A DNA stretch of 64,000 nucleotides from Streptomyces gelaticus (GTDB lineage: Bacteria > Actinomycetota > Actinomycetes > Streptomycetales > Streptomycetaceae), in the NCBI RefSeq assembly GCF_014649535.1, contig NZ_BMTF01000010.1, positions 82,337 through 146,336 on the forward strand. Reading direction: 5' to 3'. Position numbers and translations under genes: made by a program. The notes beneath the pieces are model-generated. The model had not been told where the DNA came from. It searched no databases and worked only from the letters and a program-made list of their open reading frames with translations. Of this stretch, positions 43,701 through 51,121 are shown piece by piece. Position 1 is the stretch's first letter, and each line of letters begins with the position of its first letter.

Positions 43701-43719
43701 GGAAGGAGGCCGGCCATGA
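40714..43719 (+). CDS. UPF1-like superfamily 1 helicase with long coiled-coil insertion, candidate defence gene
   Basis: The 1001-aa protein has an N-terminal region (about 1-320) of unknown fold with a small beta-barrel-like part near 210-270. A UPF1/AAA_11-AAA_12-type helicase core follows. Visible motifs are Walker A GPPGTGKT from residue 336, SHTNRAVDNVLARL (Ia), D694-EAGQI (II), VGDDRQLPPF (III), VGSVDSYQGGERDVVLYGFT (V) and RRANVAFTRAKSQLVL (VI). Between motifs Ia and II lies an insertion of about 250 residues rich in Glu/Arg/Ala, predicted coiled coil. It starts 12 bases after the nucleosidase gene and overlaps the next gene (ATGA). It likely acts on phage or host nucleic acid; the target is unknown. 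Confidence 0.85.
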   Translation: MPVTTITLRAPLVLVPGFGLDEQLRSKAESSAGLPPDAAQIVHDLNQLEAGVAVSVNPAGGKYKPSLLVHTRAYRIRLEATNRGTGYLVKHIDPLRLTDHARLARSCLVVRPPVWHMVFELRAVPTGSDAQWQVLEQAWQRLGQARADLLEVQSTGDAQSDFLDSVDRLIDATEEITTREARQAAPFPYQSFTATGGKRGRAPQSVYEFELIGPELPPSGAFVRIQGDTETRGKVGRATGRCVTVRFDQPASWDRLPTRGALELIPSNVIFNKQRQAVASLRARDSKNTGLLPAVVEHQVRPIPATGAQPHQELDPEQLQAFRKALTTEDLLVVLGPPGTGKTRTITEIAHTAATTSAADSGRVLVTSHTNRAVDNVLARLPQDLVVIRVGDESKVHADVKPLLLEEQSESLSEEIQHAMAQRTQAYQEAAAVEPWTAELATRVQQVDSHAEEARTADLRLRAAIRAAAAPAQEHLAALRLEEQQRRSILEDRTERAERLRAKAHSERQRSNALFTGRLHRTRARRREEELATETAEIEKLNALAAGILRRTEAASAEAERATREDPAVIAARTTLQTAEGHVAKSVQSAYEAADTAVHALRSVVPGAALPARMLDPADGATALRALHGQLKDWLPVLSRRQELTQQWRAAIGQDPGQLVPELVRYAQVVGATCIGAASRAELAGVDFDLGIVDEAGQIGIADTLVPLARVRRGVLVGDDRQLPPFRDADVDEWAQDIGDPELIRLMSQSALERLRAGLPSSHVVQLTRQRRMPAEIADFISAAFYRGELLTEKDHSHRDPLFASPMAFVDTAALPDRVRRESGRGRTEGRSRKGPFNPCEARLLARLATFYHRRGAEWMVIVPYLAQRLEVVRYLTPLIGDSQLADASVGSVDSYQGGERDVVLYGFTRSNPEGRIGFLKELRRANVAFTRAKSQLVLTGDLSTLMHADDPGFRTLIGDLHQHLLERGDLRDYREVMAALDETVPDLGDAARLAREGGRP

Positions 43720-44933
43720 CCACTGCACCTCGCCTGATGAACTTCCCTGAAGAGCGGGTTCTGGAGGACGCCGCCTTCGGACAGGGCGTCGTGCCCACCC
43801 GGCTCTACGCACTGCTGTTGCCGGTGTGGAAGGTGGAGATCCGCGCCGACATCACCGAGGGCGAGGCCTTCTTCCTGATCGACCGATTTTTGGAGCGCGG
43901 GCTGCGCCACGGTTCCTTGGACACCGTGGACGAACTCGCGGCGTTCTTCGCACTGGACCGCGCCCTGGTCGCGCAGGCCGTGCGCTTCCTGACCGCGATC
44001 GGCCACACCCAGGAAGGGCCCGGGGGCCAGCTGCACCTGACGCCGCTGGGACAGCGCTCCGTGGACGACGACATCCGCTACGTGGTCACCCGCCAGGACC
44101 GACGCCAGCTGTACTTCGAGGCCCTGAGCTGTGGCCCGCTGACCCGGGCCCACTACGACGACGAGGTCGTGACGCTGCTGTCCGCCGAAGAGATGGACCG
44201 GGCGCAGCGCAGCAAGCACTACCCACGCTTCACACCGGTCGCTGTGGCATCCGGCTTCGACCGCTCAGCCCTCGACCGCCTCAAGAGCCGCAAGGACCGG
44301 GCCCGGTTCAACCTCCCCGTCGCGCTGAACGCCGTGGAGTGTCTGAGCGAGACACTCCTCTTCCTGCCCGTCTACCTGGTGCGTGGCCGGGAGCGGCTTC
44401 TGGTCTACGGCCAGGCCGAGGCGGGGACAGCACACGACCCGGAGCTCAGTGCGCTTTGCGCCGGTACACCGGAGCTGATCAACGCGCTCGACAACGAGGA
44501 GCTGGACACGGAGGCGGACGAGCGCCTCCTGCGGTCCGCCCGGAAGTGGCTCCGCGAGCAGGGCCTCGACGCAGTCGCCCCGGAACAGGACGACGACGGC
44601 ACCTGGTCGGTCTCTCTGCCTTCCTCCGCCTTCGGCGAGAAGGGGATCCCGGTCTCCCGCATCGGGAGCTATCGCATGGCGGGCAGCCGCTTCTTCCGCG
44701 TCTGGTGCCCGGAGGAAACACCACGAAAGCACGCCTTTCTTGACCGACTGGACCAGAGGATGGGCTCACGTCGGCAGGTCACTCGACAGGAAGCGGAAGA
44801 ACTCATCACTCGCCTGGCCCTCCAACTACGCTTGGAGATCCCCGATGTGTCCCTCGTCCGCAGCGGCGCGGAGAGGAACGGCCTCAGCGGTCTGGAAGCC
44901 CAACTGGCTCGTCTGGAGAATGAAAAACTGTGA
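43716..44933 (+). CDS. Uncharacterised 405-aa protein with probable winged-helix segment, helicase-associated
   Basis: I recognise no named family. The N-terminal 130 residues look like a winged helix (GEAFFLIDRFLERGLRHGS, VDELAAFFALDRALVAQAVR, FLTAIGHTQEG, LHLTPLGQRSV). The middle (about 170-300) has YPRFTPVAVASGFDRSALD and ETLLFLPVYLVRGRERLLVY. The C-terminus is helical (TRQEAEELITRLALQLRLEI). The ATG overlaps the helicase stop and its own stop overlaps the next start, so all products are likely made together. It may be a DNA-sensing or adaptor subunit for the helicase; that is inference. Confidence 0.75.
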   Translation: MTTAPRLMNFPEERVLEDAAFGQGVVPTRLYALLLPVWKVEIRADITEGEAFFLIDRFLERGLRHGSLDTVDELAAFFALDRALVAQAVRFLTAIGHTQEGPGGQLHLTPLGQRSVDDDIRYVVTRQDRRQLYFEALSCGPLTRAHYDDEVVTLLSAEEMDRAQRSKHYPRFTPVAVASGFDRSALDRLKSRKDRARFNLPVALNAVECLSETLLFLPVYLVRGRERLLVYGQAEAGTAHDPELSALCAGTPELINALDNEELDTEADERLLRSARKWLREQGLDAVAPEQDDDGTWSVSLPSSAFGEKGIPVSRIGSYRMAGSRFFRVWCPEETPRKHAFLDRLDQRMGSRRQVTRQEAEELITRLALQLRLEIPDVSLVRSGAERNGLSGLEAQLARLENEKL

Positions 44934-45457
44934 TCGACATCGGCCAACTCCTGCTTGCCGAGTACGAGCAGATCAAGCAGGAGCAACGAGCCAGGATCGG
45001 CTTCCGCGACAACCTCATCTACGCCACCCTCGGCGTCATGGCCGCGGTCATCGGCTCCACGCTCGCACGGGGCGGCCACCTCGAAATGTTGCTGCTGCTC
45101 CCCCCGTTGTCCGTAGTCCTGGGGTGGACCTACCTGGTCAACGACGAGAAGATTTCCGCCGTCGGCCGGTACATACGCGACGATCTGTCCCCTCGCCTCG
45201 CGGAGTTGACGTCAGTCCAGACAGATGTCTTCGGCTGGGAATCCGCACATCGTCGCGACGCACGCCGCGGCTCTCGGAAACGATTCCAGCTCACCGTGGA
45301 TCTGATGACGTTCTGCGGGGCACCACTTGCGGCACTGGCCGTCTACTGGCTGCTCGGCCCGATACCTTGGCCACTGATGGTGATCTCGCTGGCCGAGACA
45401 GCCATGGTCATCGTCCTGGCGGTCCAGGTCGTCCGCTACGCCGAACTCGGGCGCTGA
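44930..45457 (+). CDS. Four-TM membrane protein, last gene of the candidate defence operon
   Basis: The 175-aa protein has two pairs of hydrophobic helices: about 31-46 (IYATLGVMAAVIGSTL) with 54-68 (LLLLPPLSVVLGWTYL), then about 126-141 (LMTFCGAPLAALAVYW) with 148-168 (LMVISLAETAMVIVLAVQVV). A charged cytosolic loop separates the pairs. The layout recalls small TM effectors or anchors of bacterial conflict systems (SLATT or S-4TM type), but I cannot confirm homology. The GTG start overlaps the previous stop (GTGA). Confidence 0.75.
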   Translation: MIDIGQLLLAEYEQIKQEQRARIGFRDNLIYATLGVMAAVIGSTLARGGHLEMLLLLPPLSVVLGWTYLVNDEKISAVGRYIRDDLSPRLAELTSVQTDVFGWESAHRRDARRGSRKRFQLTVDLMTFCGAPLAALAVYWLLGPIPWPLMVISLAETAMVIVLAVQVVRYAELGR

Positions 45458-45459
45458 AC

Positions 45460-45880
45460 CAGCCCAGCGGCCATTGCCCCGGGGCAATGGCAGTGAGGTT
45501 CTCCAACAGCACATCGGCCATCGGTTCCTCGACCACGGCGGTACCGTACTCAGCCACGGCCTCGGCGGCCAACGCGGGGTCCCACGGCGCTCCGGTGATG
45601 CCCTGGGTAGCAGACCGACCGTGTGTGTTGCGGACGTCCGCGGCCCGGTAGTCCGCTGCCGTCATGCTCCAGGGGTGCGCCCGCGTCTTGTCCAGGACGT
45701 ATGCGGCAATGCGGATGCCCTCGCCATCGAAGACACCGTGGTAGCGAAGAGCAGCACCCCGTCGACGAGTAGGCACAGAAGCTGAATCGCGGCAGTGTTG
45801 GGCCAGCCAGACATGCAGACCAGCGGCGGACAGTCGGAGCCGAAGTCGCGCAGGGCAAGGGCCAGGATGCTGGTCGCCAC
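45460..45880 (-). pseudogene. Remnant of a DUF2399 / JetD-like (Wadjet-type, TIGR02679-like) protein
   Basis: Two minus-strand frames together read as the C-terminal part of a DUF2399 Toprim-like protein. ILALALRDFGSDCPPLVCMS, GWPNTAAIQLLCLLVDG come from one frame. GAALRYHGVFDGEGIRIAAY, VLDKTRAHPWSMTAADYRAA, PWDPALAAEAVAEYGTAVVE and MADVLLENLTA come from the other. A one-base shift near 45760 separates them, and the usual HGDFD motif reads HGVFD, losing an acidic Toprim residue. The N-terminal part is missing. Such proteins belong to four-gene Wadjet-type (JetABCD) systems. It converges on the candidate defence operon and is probably dead. Confidence 0.6.
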
Positions 45881-46277
45881 CCTCGCCGTGCTCCGGGCCG
45901 CGCTCGGCGACGCAGAACGGGCGTACGCGACGGTCTCCGACGTCTCGGATCCGGACGCCCGTGGACCGGCCCTCGCCGCCGTAGCCGGTCACCTGACCGG
46001 AACACCCGTGCTCCTGGACGTGACGGCCGAGGCGGACGACTGGACACTGACGATCCTGTGCACACTCGCGCGCGCACTCTGCCCTGCGCCGCCTGCCGCC
46101 CACCCCCTCGTAGGAAGCATGGTCCACAAGGCTCTCGAAACCGACACCTGGTACCGCATCCTGCCGGTGCTGACCCACATCGCTCCGGGGGCGGCCGACG
46201 CCGTCCTCGGCGTCGCGGAACAGCACCGCCGAGGAGGGTGGTGTGGGGGCGTGACACGCTCCGCACCGTCGAGGTGA
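45867..46277 (+). pseudogene. Remnant of a helical-repeat-like protein, origin unknown
   Basis: A plus-strand frame of 136 codons looks protein-like (LRAALGDAERAYATVSDVSD, VTAEADDWTLTILCTLARAL, MVHKALETDTWYRILPVLTH) with repeat-type Ala-rich helices and an abrupt ending in GGWCGGVTRSAPSR. It abuts the opposite-strand DUF2399 remnant, so it is probably the broken C-terminus of a larger repeat protein joined by a rearrangement. It could instead be a short real gene; no strong ribosome site is seen. The rest of 45458-46299 shows nothing else. Confidence 0.35.
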
Positions 46278-46299
46278 GGAGCAGCGCTGGCTCCCAGCG

Positions 46300-46722
46300 C
46301 TACCCGAGGAACGACACCCGCACCTGACGGTTCGGGTTGTCCTTGTTGGTGTCGACCAGGCATACCGACTGCCACGTCCCCAGCTCCAGCCGCCCCCCGA
46401 TCACCGGAAGCGTCGCGTGCGGCGGGACCAGTGCGGGCAGTACGTGGTCGCGGCCGTGGCCGGGGCTGCCGTGGCGATGTTGCCAGCGGCCGTCGGCGGG
46501 CAGCAGGGTGTGGAGGGTGGCCAGGAGGTCGTCGTCGCTGCCGGAACCGGTCTCCAGGACGGCGATGCCCGCGGTCGCGTGCGGCACGAAAATGTTGAGG
46601 AGACCATCCCTGGAGGCGGCGTTCCGGCTGAGGAACTGTTCGCAGTCGGCCGTCAGATCGGTGACGGTCTCCGTCGTTCCGGTCGTGATGTGCAGAACGG
46701 TGGTGGCGAAGGCTTGAGGCAT
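46300..46722 (-). CDS. YjbQ family protein (secondary thiamine-phosphate synthase enzyme)
   Basis: This 140-aa protein of the YjbQ/UPF0047 family is a compact cytosolic beta/alpha fold with weak thiamine-phosphate synthase activity in some members and uncertain main function. Family marks are LNIFVPHATAGIAVLETGSG, HGSPGHGRDHVLPALVPPHA and LELGTWQSVCLVDTNKDNPN. The ATG at 46722 starts the conserved domain directly (MPQAFATTVLHITTGT); the longer frame to 46893 adds an unlikely tail. It is divergent from the flavin monooxygenase. Confidence 0.9.
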   Translation of the reverse strand: MPQAFATTVLHITTGTTETVTDLTADCEQFLSRNAASRDGLLNIFVPHATAGIAVLETGSGSDDDLLATLHTLLPADGRWQHRHGSPGHGRDHVLPALVPPHATLPVIGGRLELGTWQSVCLVDTNKDNPNRQVRVSFLG

Positions 46723-46861
46723 GCGTCCATCTTCTCGCTTGTACGGCGAGATCACTCGTCCACTTGCCGAGATCGTGCGCGTGGCCGCGGCGAGTCTCCC
46801 CCTGTCCCCGGACTGCGTCCACCAGGGGAAGATCCTCGCCCCCACCACAGTTGATAGAAGC

Positions 46862-47983
46862 GTGAACAACTTTGGAGTGGCCGCAGCACGCAAGGTCGAT
46901 GTCGTCGTGATCGGCGCCGGACAGGCCGGACTGTCCGGCGCCTACCATCTGCGCCGCGCCGGCCTGGAGCCGGACCGTGACTTCGTCGTGCTGGACCATG
47001 CCCCGCGCCCCGGCGGCGCCTGGCAGTTCCGCTGGCCCTCGCTGACGTACGGCAAGGTCCACGGTATGCACGCCCTGCCCGGCATGGAGCTCACCGGAGC
47101 GGACGACGACCGGCCCTCCTCCGAGGTGATCGGTGAGTACTTCGCCGCGTACGAGCGCACCTTCGACCTGCGGGTCCACCGCCCCGTCGAGGTGAGCGCG
47201 GTCCGCGAGGGCGCCGACGGGCGGCTGCTCGTCGAGACCTCCGAGGGTGCGTACGCCACCCGAGCCCTGATCAACGCCACCGGCACCTGGGACCGGCCGT
47301 TCTGGCCGCGCTACCCGGGTCAGGAGAGCTTCCGGGGGCGGCAGCTGCACACCGCCGACTACCCGGGTCCGGCCGAATTCGCCGGACAGCGCGTGGTGGT
47401 GGTCGGCGGCGGCGCCTCCGGTACGCAGCATCTGATGGAGATCGCCGAGGTGGCGGCCGAGACGTACTGGGTGACACGACGGCCGCCGGTCTTCCGGGAC
47501 GGCCCCTTCGACGCCGACCGGGGACGGGCCGCTGTGGCGCTGGTGGAGGATCGGGTGCGGCGCGGGCTGCCGCCGCAGAGTGTGGTGAGCGTGACCGGGC
47601 TGCCCCTCACAGAAGCGGTGCGGCACGCCCGCGAGACGGGGGTGCTGGACCGGCTGCCCATGTTCGACCGGATCACACCCGACGGGGTCGCCTGGGACGA
47701 CGGCCGGACGGTCGTGGCGGACGTCATCCTCTGGGCCACCGGATTCCGGGCCGCCATCGATCATCTCGCGCCCCTGAAGCTGCGCGAGCCGGGTGGCGGC
47801 ATCCGGGTCGAGGGCACGCGGGCGGTACGGGACTCGCGCATCCATCTCGTCGGGTACGGGCCTTCCGCGAGCACGATCGGCGCCAACCGGGCGGGGCGGG
47901 CCGCGGTGCGCGCGATCGGCCTGCTGTTGGACGGGCAGGACGCGGTGGAGGCCGATGAGGCACTCGCGCCCGCGGTGGGGTGA
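46862..47983 (+). CDS. FAD/NADPH-dependent flavin monooxygenase-like oxidoreductase
   Basis: This 373-aa protein has the FAD-binding GxGxxG (VVVIGAGQAGLSGAYHL, residues about 12-28) and a second dinucleotide motif (QRVVVVGGGASGTQHLMEIA) near 175. GTWDRPFWPRYPGQESF and the ATG-type strand ADVILWATGFRAAID are as in flavin-containing monooxygenase/CzcO-like proteins. The GTG at 46862 has only a weak site (GATAGAAG). It converges on the mltG-like gene with 12 bases between. The substrate is unknown. Confidence 0.85.
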   Translation: MNNFGVAAARKVDVVVIGAGQAGLSGAYHLRRAGLEPDRDFVVLDHAPRPGGAWQFRWPSLTYGKVHGMHALPGMELTGADDDRPSSEVIGEYFAAYERTFDLRVHRPVEVSAVREGADGRLLVETSEGAYATRALINATGTWDRPFWPRYPGQESFRGRQLHTADYPGPAEFAGQRVVVVGGGASGTQHLMEIAEVAAETYWVTRRPPVFRDGPFDADRGRAAVALVEDRVRRGLPPQSVVSVTGLPLTEAVRHARETGVLDRLPMFDRITPDGVAWDDGRTVVADVILWATGFRAAIDHLAPLKLREPGGGIRVEGTRAVRDSRIHLVGYGPSASTIGANRAGRAAVRAIGLLLDGQDAVEADEALAPAVG

Positions 47984-47995
47984 CGGCGCGGGCGC

Positions 47996-48844
47996 TCAGC
48001 CGCCGGAGGCGCTGCGGTGGTTGCGGTTGAACTCCGCCACGTTCTTCTGGTGTTCCGTGTAGCTGCTGGTGAAGCGGGTGTCCCCCGGCGAGACGGTGAC
48101 GAAGTACAGCCACGCTCCGGAAGTGGGGTTGATCGCCGCCGCCATCGCCTGCTCCCCCGGGTTCCCGATGGGTGTGGGCGGCAGCCCCTTGCGCTCATAG
48201 CTGTTGTACGGGCTGTCGATCTTCGTGTCACCCGTGGTGGTGTGCAGGGTGCTGCGGCTCAGCGCGTAGTTGAGCGTGGAGTCCATCTGCAACGGCATGC
48301 CCCGGGCCAGCCGGTTGTGGACGACTCTGGCGACCTTGCCCATGTCGGCCGCGGTGTCCGCCTCCGCCTGCACGATGCTCGCGATCGTCACCGTGTCGTA
48401 GACCGAGGCGCCGTTGCGCCGTGCTCCCTCGGCGATGTGTTCCGCACCGAATCGTCGGACTGCCGTGTCGACCATGTATCTCAGCAGGCCCTGCGGGGTC
48501 GTACCGGAGGTGACGGGGTACGTCGCCGGGAAGAGGTAGCCCTCGGGGTTGCCCTTCGCCGCGGCCGGGAGCGGCAGGTCCGCCGTACCGGCGGCCTTCC
48601 CGGTCGTGCCGGCGTCGACCGCGAGAACCTTGTCGACCGCCGCGTACACCTGGGACGCGCGCCGGCCCTCGGGAATCACGAGCGAGCGGGCCCGCTCGAC
48701 CTTCGGCCCCCTCGTCAGCAGCGGCACGAGCACCGCAGCCGCCACGACCAGGACCAGCAGGATGCCGATGAACAGCACCAGACGGCCACGCCGGGTCGGG
48801 CGGAGGGTGCGACGGGGCGGGGTGTCCGGGGACTCGTTCACCAT
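47996..48844 (-). CDS. MltG-like (YceG-like) endolytic transglycosylase
   Basis: MltG-type proteins cleave nascent peptidoglycan strands at the membrane. The 282-aa product has a basic cytosolic N-terminus, one TM helix at about 20-42 (GRLVLFIGILLVLVVAAAVLV), and the YceG domain with GYLFPATYPV, TVTIASIVQAEADTAADMGK, VVHNRLARGMPLQMDSTLNY and LPPTPIGNPGEQAMAAAI. It is shorter than most streptomycete MltG proteins (LysM-like N-terminal part reduced), so it is probably a paralogue and not the main MltG. The ATG at 48844 begins just before the TM segment. Confidence 0.85.
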   Translation of the reverse strand: MVNESPDTPPRRTLRPTRRGRLVLFIGILLVLVVAAAVLVPLLTRGPKVERARSLVIPEGRRASQVYAAVDKVLAVDAGTTGKAAGTADLPLPAAAKGNPEGYLFPATYPVTSGTTPQGLLRYMVDTAVRRFGAEHIAEGARRNGASVYDTVTIASIVQAEADTAADMGKVARVVHNRLARGMPLQMDSTLNYALSRSTLHTTTGDTKIDSPYNSYERKGLPPTPIGNPGEQAMAAAINPTSGAWLYFVTVSPGDTRFTSSYTEHQKNVAEFNRNHRSASGG

Positions 48845-49075
48845 GCGGGGCACGCTATCTCGCCGTCCGGAACGACGGCCCGGACGACACGGGCCGCGCA
48901 TTCGCCGGATGGAACGCACGAACAAGGGATCGGATGTTCGCTCGAACGCGTGGTCGTTCCGCTATTCGTTGCTCAACTCCCCTGCGGCACTGGATGATTA
49001 CAGGGCGCAAGCGACGGGCTGCAGACCGCGATTGCGCTGTCCCACATATGCAACACGTACAAGGAGAAACACCGA

Positions 49076-49135
49076 ATGAACGTCATCACCAACCTGCTCG
49101 CCGGCATCCTCCACTTCGTGGGTTGGCTCGTCTGA
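49076..49135 (+). CDS. 19-aa hydrophobic membrane peptide
   Basis: A very short frame encodes MNVITNLLAGILHFVGWLV behind a good ribosome site (AAGGAG, 10 bases upstream). The whole peptide is hydrophobic with a single His and Trp near the end, long enough to cross a membrane once. It stands alone in a 380-base gap between the mltG-like gene (minus) and the ABC exporter (minus), so it needs its own promoter, which I could not identify. It could be a small membrane regulator or a type I toxin-like peptide; function is unknown. Confidence 0.5.
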   Translation: MNVITNLLAGILHFVGWLV

Positions 49136-49225
49136 CCATTGCTCCGCCCGGCGCCGTCGCTCCCCGTCCCACGGGGGCGGCGGCGTCGCCGCGTGTGCGG
49201 CCCGATGGCCCGCCCGGTCCGTCGA

Positions 49226-51031
49226 TCAGCTTGTCGCGGGGGCCAGTTGGGTGTCCCGTCGGACCAGCGCGGCATAGCGGCCGTCCTGCTGGAGCAGTTC
49301 CTCGTGTCTGCCCCGCTCGGCGATCCGGCCGCCGTCCAGGACGACGATCTGGTCGGCATCGCGGACGGTGGAGAGCCGGTGCGCGATGGTGATGGTCGTA
49401 CGCCCCTCGGAGAGCGCGTCGATCGCTTCCTGCACGGCGAATTCGGTACGGGTGTCGAGGGCGCTCGTCGCCTCGTCGAGCACCAGGACGGGCGGGTCAC
49501 GCAGAATCGTGCGGGCGATCGCCAGACGCTGCTTCTCGCCACCGGAGAAGCGGTAGCCGCGCTCACCGACCAGGGTGTCGTAGCCGTCGGGCAGGGAGGC
49601 GATGTGGTCGTGGATCTGCGCCGCGCGGGCCGCCGCCTCGATCTCGGCATCGGTCGCGTCCGGTTTGGCGAAGCGCAGGTTGTCGGCGACCGAGGCGTGG
49701 AAGAGGTAGGTCTCCTGTGAGACCACGCCCACGGCTCTCGCCAGGGTGTCGAAATCCAGATCGCGTACGTCGACTCCGTCGAGCGTGACCCGGCCGCCGG
49801 TGACGTCGTAGAGCCGGGGCACCAGATAGCTGAGCGTGGACTTGCCGGACCCGGTCGGGCCGACGACCGCCAGGCTGCCGCCGGCCGGGACAGCCACATC
49901 GATACCGCTGAGGGTCGGACCGCTCTTCTCGTCGTAGCTGAAATCGACGTCCTCGAAGCGGATCTCGCCGCGGACCGTCTCCAGCCGGACCGGATTCTCG
50001 GGCTCGGTGATGTCCACGTCGAGGTCGAGGTACTCGAAGATCCGCTGGAAGAGCGCGAGGGACGTCTGCATGTCCACCCCGGTGGAGAGCAGGCTCACGG
50101 CAGGCCGGAAGAGCCCCTGCTGGAGCGAGACGAAGGCGACGAGAGTGCCTATGGAGACGGCGGGTCCGCCGGACTGCAGGGCGAGGCCGGCCGCCCAGTA
50201 GATGACGGCGGGCATGGCGGCCATGACGATGCCGATCGTGGACATCCGCCACCGCCCGGCCATGCTGGCGCGCACTTCGAGGTCGACGAGCTTCTCGGAC
50301 TCCTCGGCGAAGCCCTTGGTGAGGGAGTCGGCGCGGCCCATCGTCCGGCCGAGCAGGATGCCGCTGACGGAGAGCGACTCGGTGACCGTGGCCGCCATGG
50401 CGGCCATCTGCTTCTGGCGGCGGGTGGTGATCTTCTTGCGCTCGCGGCCGACGCGCCGGCTGATCCAGACGAAGACCGGCAGCAGCAGGAGCGAGACCAG
50501 GGTGAGCCGCCAGTCGAGCGCCAGCATGGCGACGACCGTGGCGACGACCGCGGTGAGATTGGAGACCAGTGACGTCGCGGTGGAGGTGACGGTCGCCTGC
50601 ATGCCGCCGATGTCGTTGGCGATGCGGGACTGGACCTCGCCGGTGCGGGTCCGGGTGAAGAAGGCGAGCGGCATCCGCTGCAACTGGGCGTAGACGGCGG
50701 TGCGCAGGTCGTGCATGACCCGCTGGCCGACCGTGGTGGAGATAAGCGTCTGCAGGACGCCGAAGACGCTGTTCGTCACGGCGGTGAGGATCATCCCGAG
50801 GGCGAGCAGCGACAGCAGCCCCGTACGCCCCTGGGGGATGGCCGTGTCCAGGATCTCGCGTAGCAGGAAGGGCGAGGCGACCGACACCAGCGACGAGGCG
50901 CCGACGAGCAGTCCGACCAGCGCGAGCCGGCCTCGGTAGGGACGGAAGAGGCGCAGGATGCGGCGCACCTCGGCGGGCGGACGGCTCGCGTCCTTCGGCG
51001 GGGGTGTCCAGTTGATTCCGTCGGGCTTCAT
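49226..51031 (-). CDS. ABC exporter, TM domain fused to ATPase (multidrug type)
   Basis: This 601-aa half-transporter has a six-helix TM domain (about 30-320; ALVGLLVGASSLVSVASPFL, RRVGRERKKI loop) and an ATPase with all motifs intact: Walker A VGPTGSGKST, Q-loop VSQETYLF, signature FSGGEKQRLAIARTIL, Walker B VLVLDEATSALD and the H-loop TIAHRLSTVRDAD. It works as a homodimer or with an unlinked partner. The ATG at 51031 follows AAGGAGC. It is divergent from a marR gene with a palindrome between, so it is likely repressed by that regulator and may export its inducer. Confidence 0.93.
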   Translation of the reverse strand: MKPDGINWTPPPKDASRPPAEVRRILRLFRPYRGRLALVGLLVGASSLVSVASPFLLREILDTAIPQGRTGLLSLLALGMILTAVTNSVFGVLQTLISTTVGQRVMHDLRTAVYAQLQRMPLAFFTRTRTGEVQSRIANDIGGMQATVTSTATSLVSNLTAVVATVVAMLALDWRLTLVSLLLLPVFVWISRRVGRERKKITTRRQKQMAAMAATVTESLSVSGILLGRTMGRADSLTKGFAEESEKLVDLEVRASMAGRWRMSTIGIVMAAMPAVIYWAAGLALQSGGPAVSIGTLVAFVSLQQGLFRPAVSLLSTGVDMQTSLALFQRIFEYLDLDVDITEPENPVRLETVRGEIRFEDVDFSYDEKSGPTLSGIDVAVPAGGSLAVVGPTGSGKSTLSYLVPRLYDVTGGRVTLDGVDVRDLDFDTLARAVGVVSQETYLFHASVADNLRFAKPDATDAEIEAAARAAQIHDHIASLPDGYDTLVGERGYRFSGGEKQRLAIARTILRDPPVLVLDEATSALDTRTEFAVQEAIDALSEGRTTITIAHRLSTVRDADQIVVLDGGRIAERGRHEELLQQDGRYAALVRRDTQLAPATS

Positions 51032-51121
51032 GGGCTCCTTCGTCAGGCGTGCGGCAGCTGCGACTCGAGCAGGGCCGGGCAGGGTGTCGAGCACGAGCGA
51101 GCGGACTTTCGAGAGCTTAGC

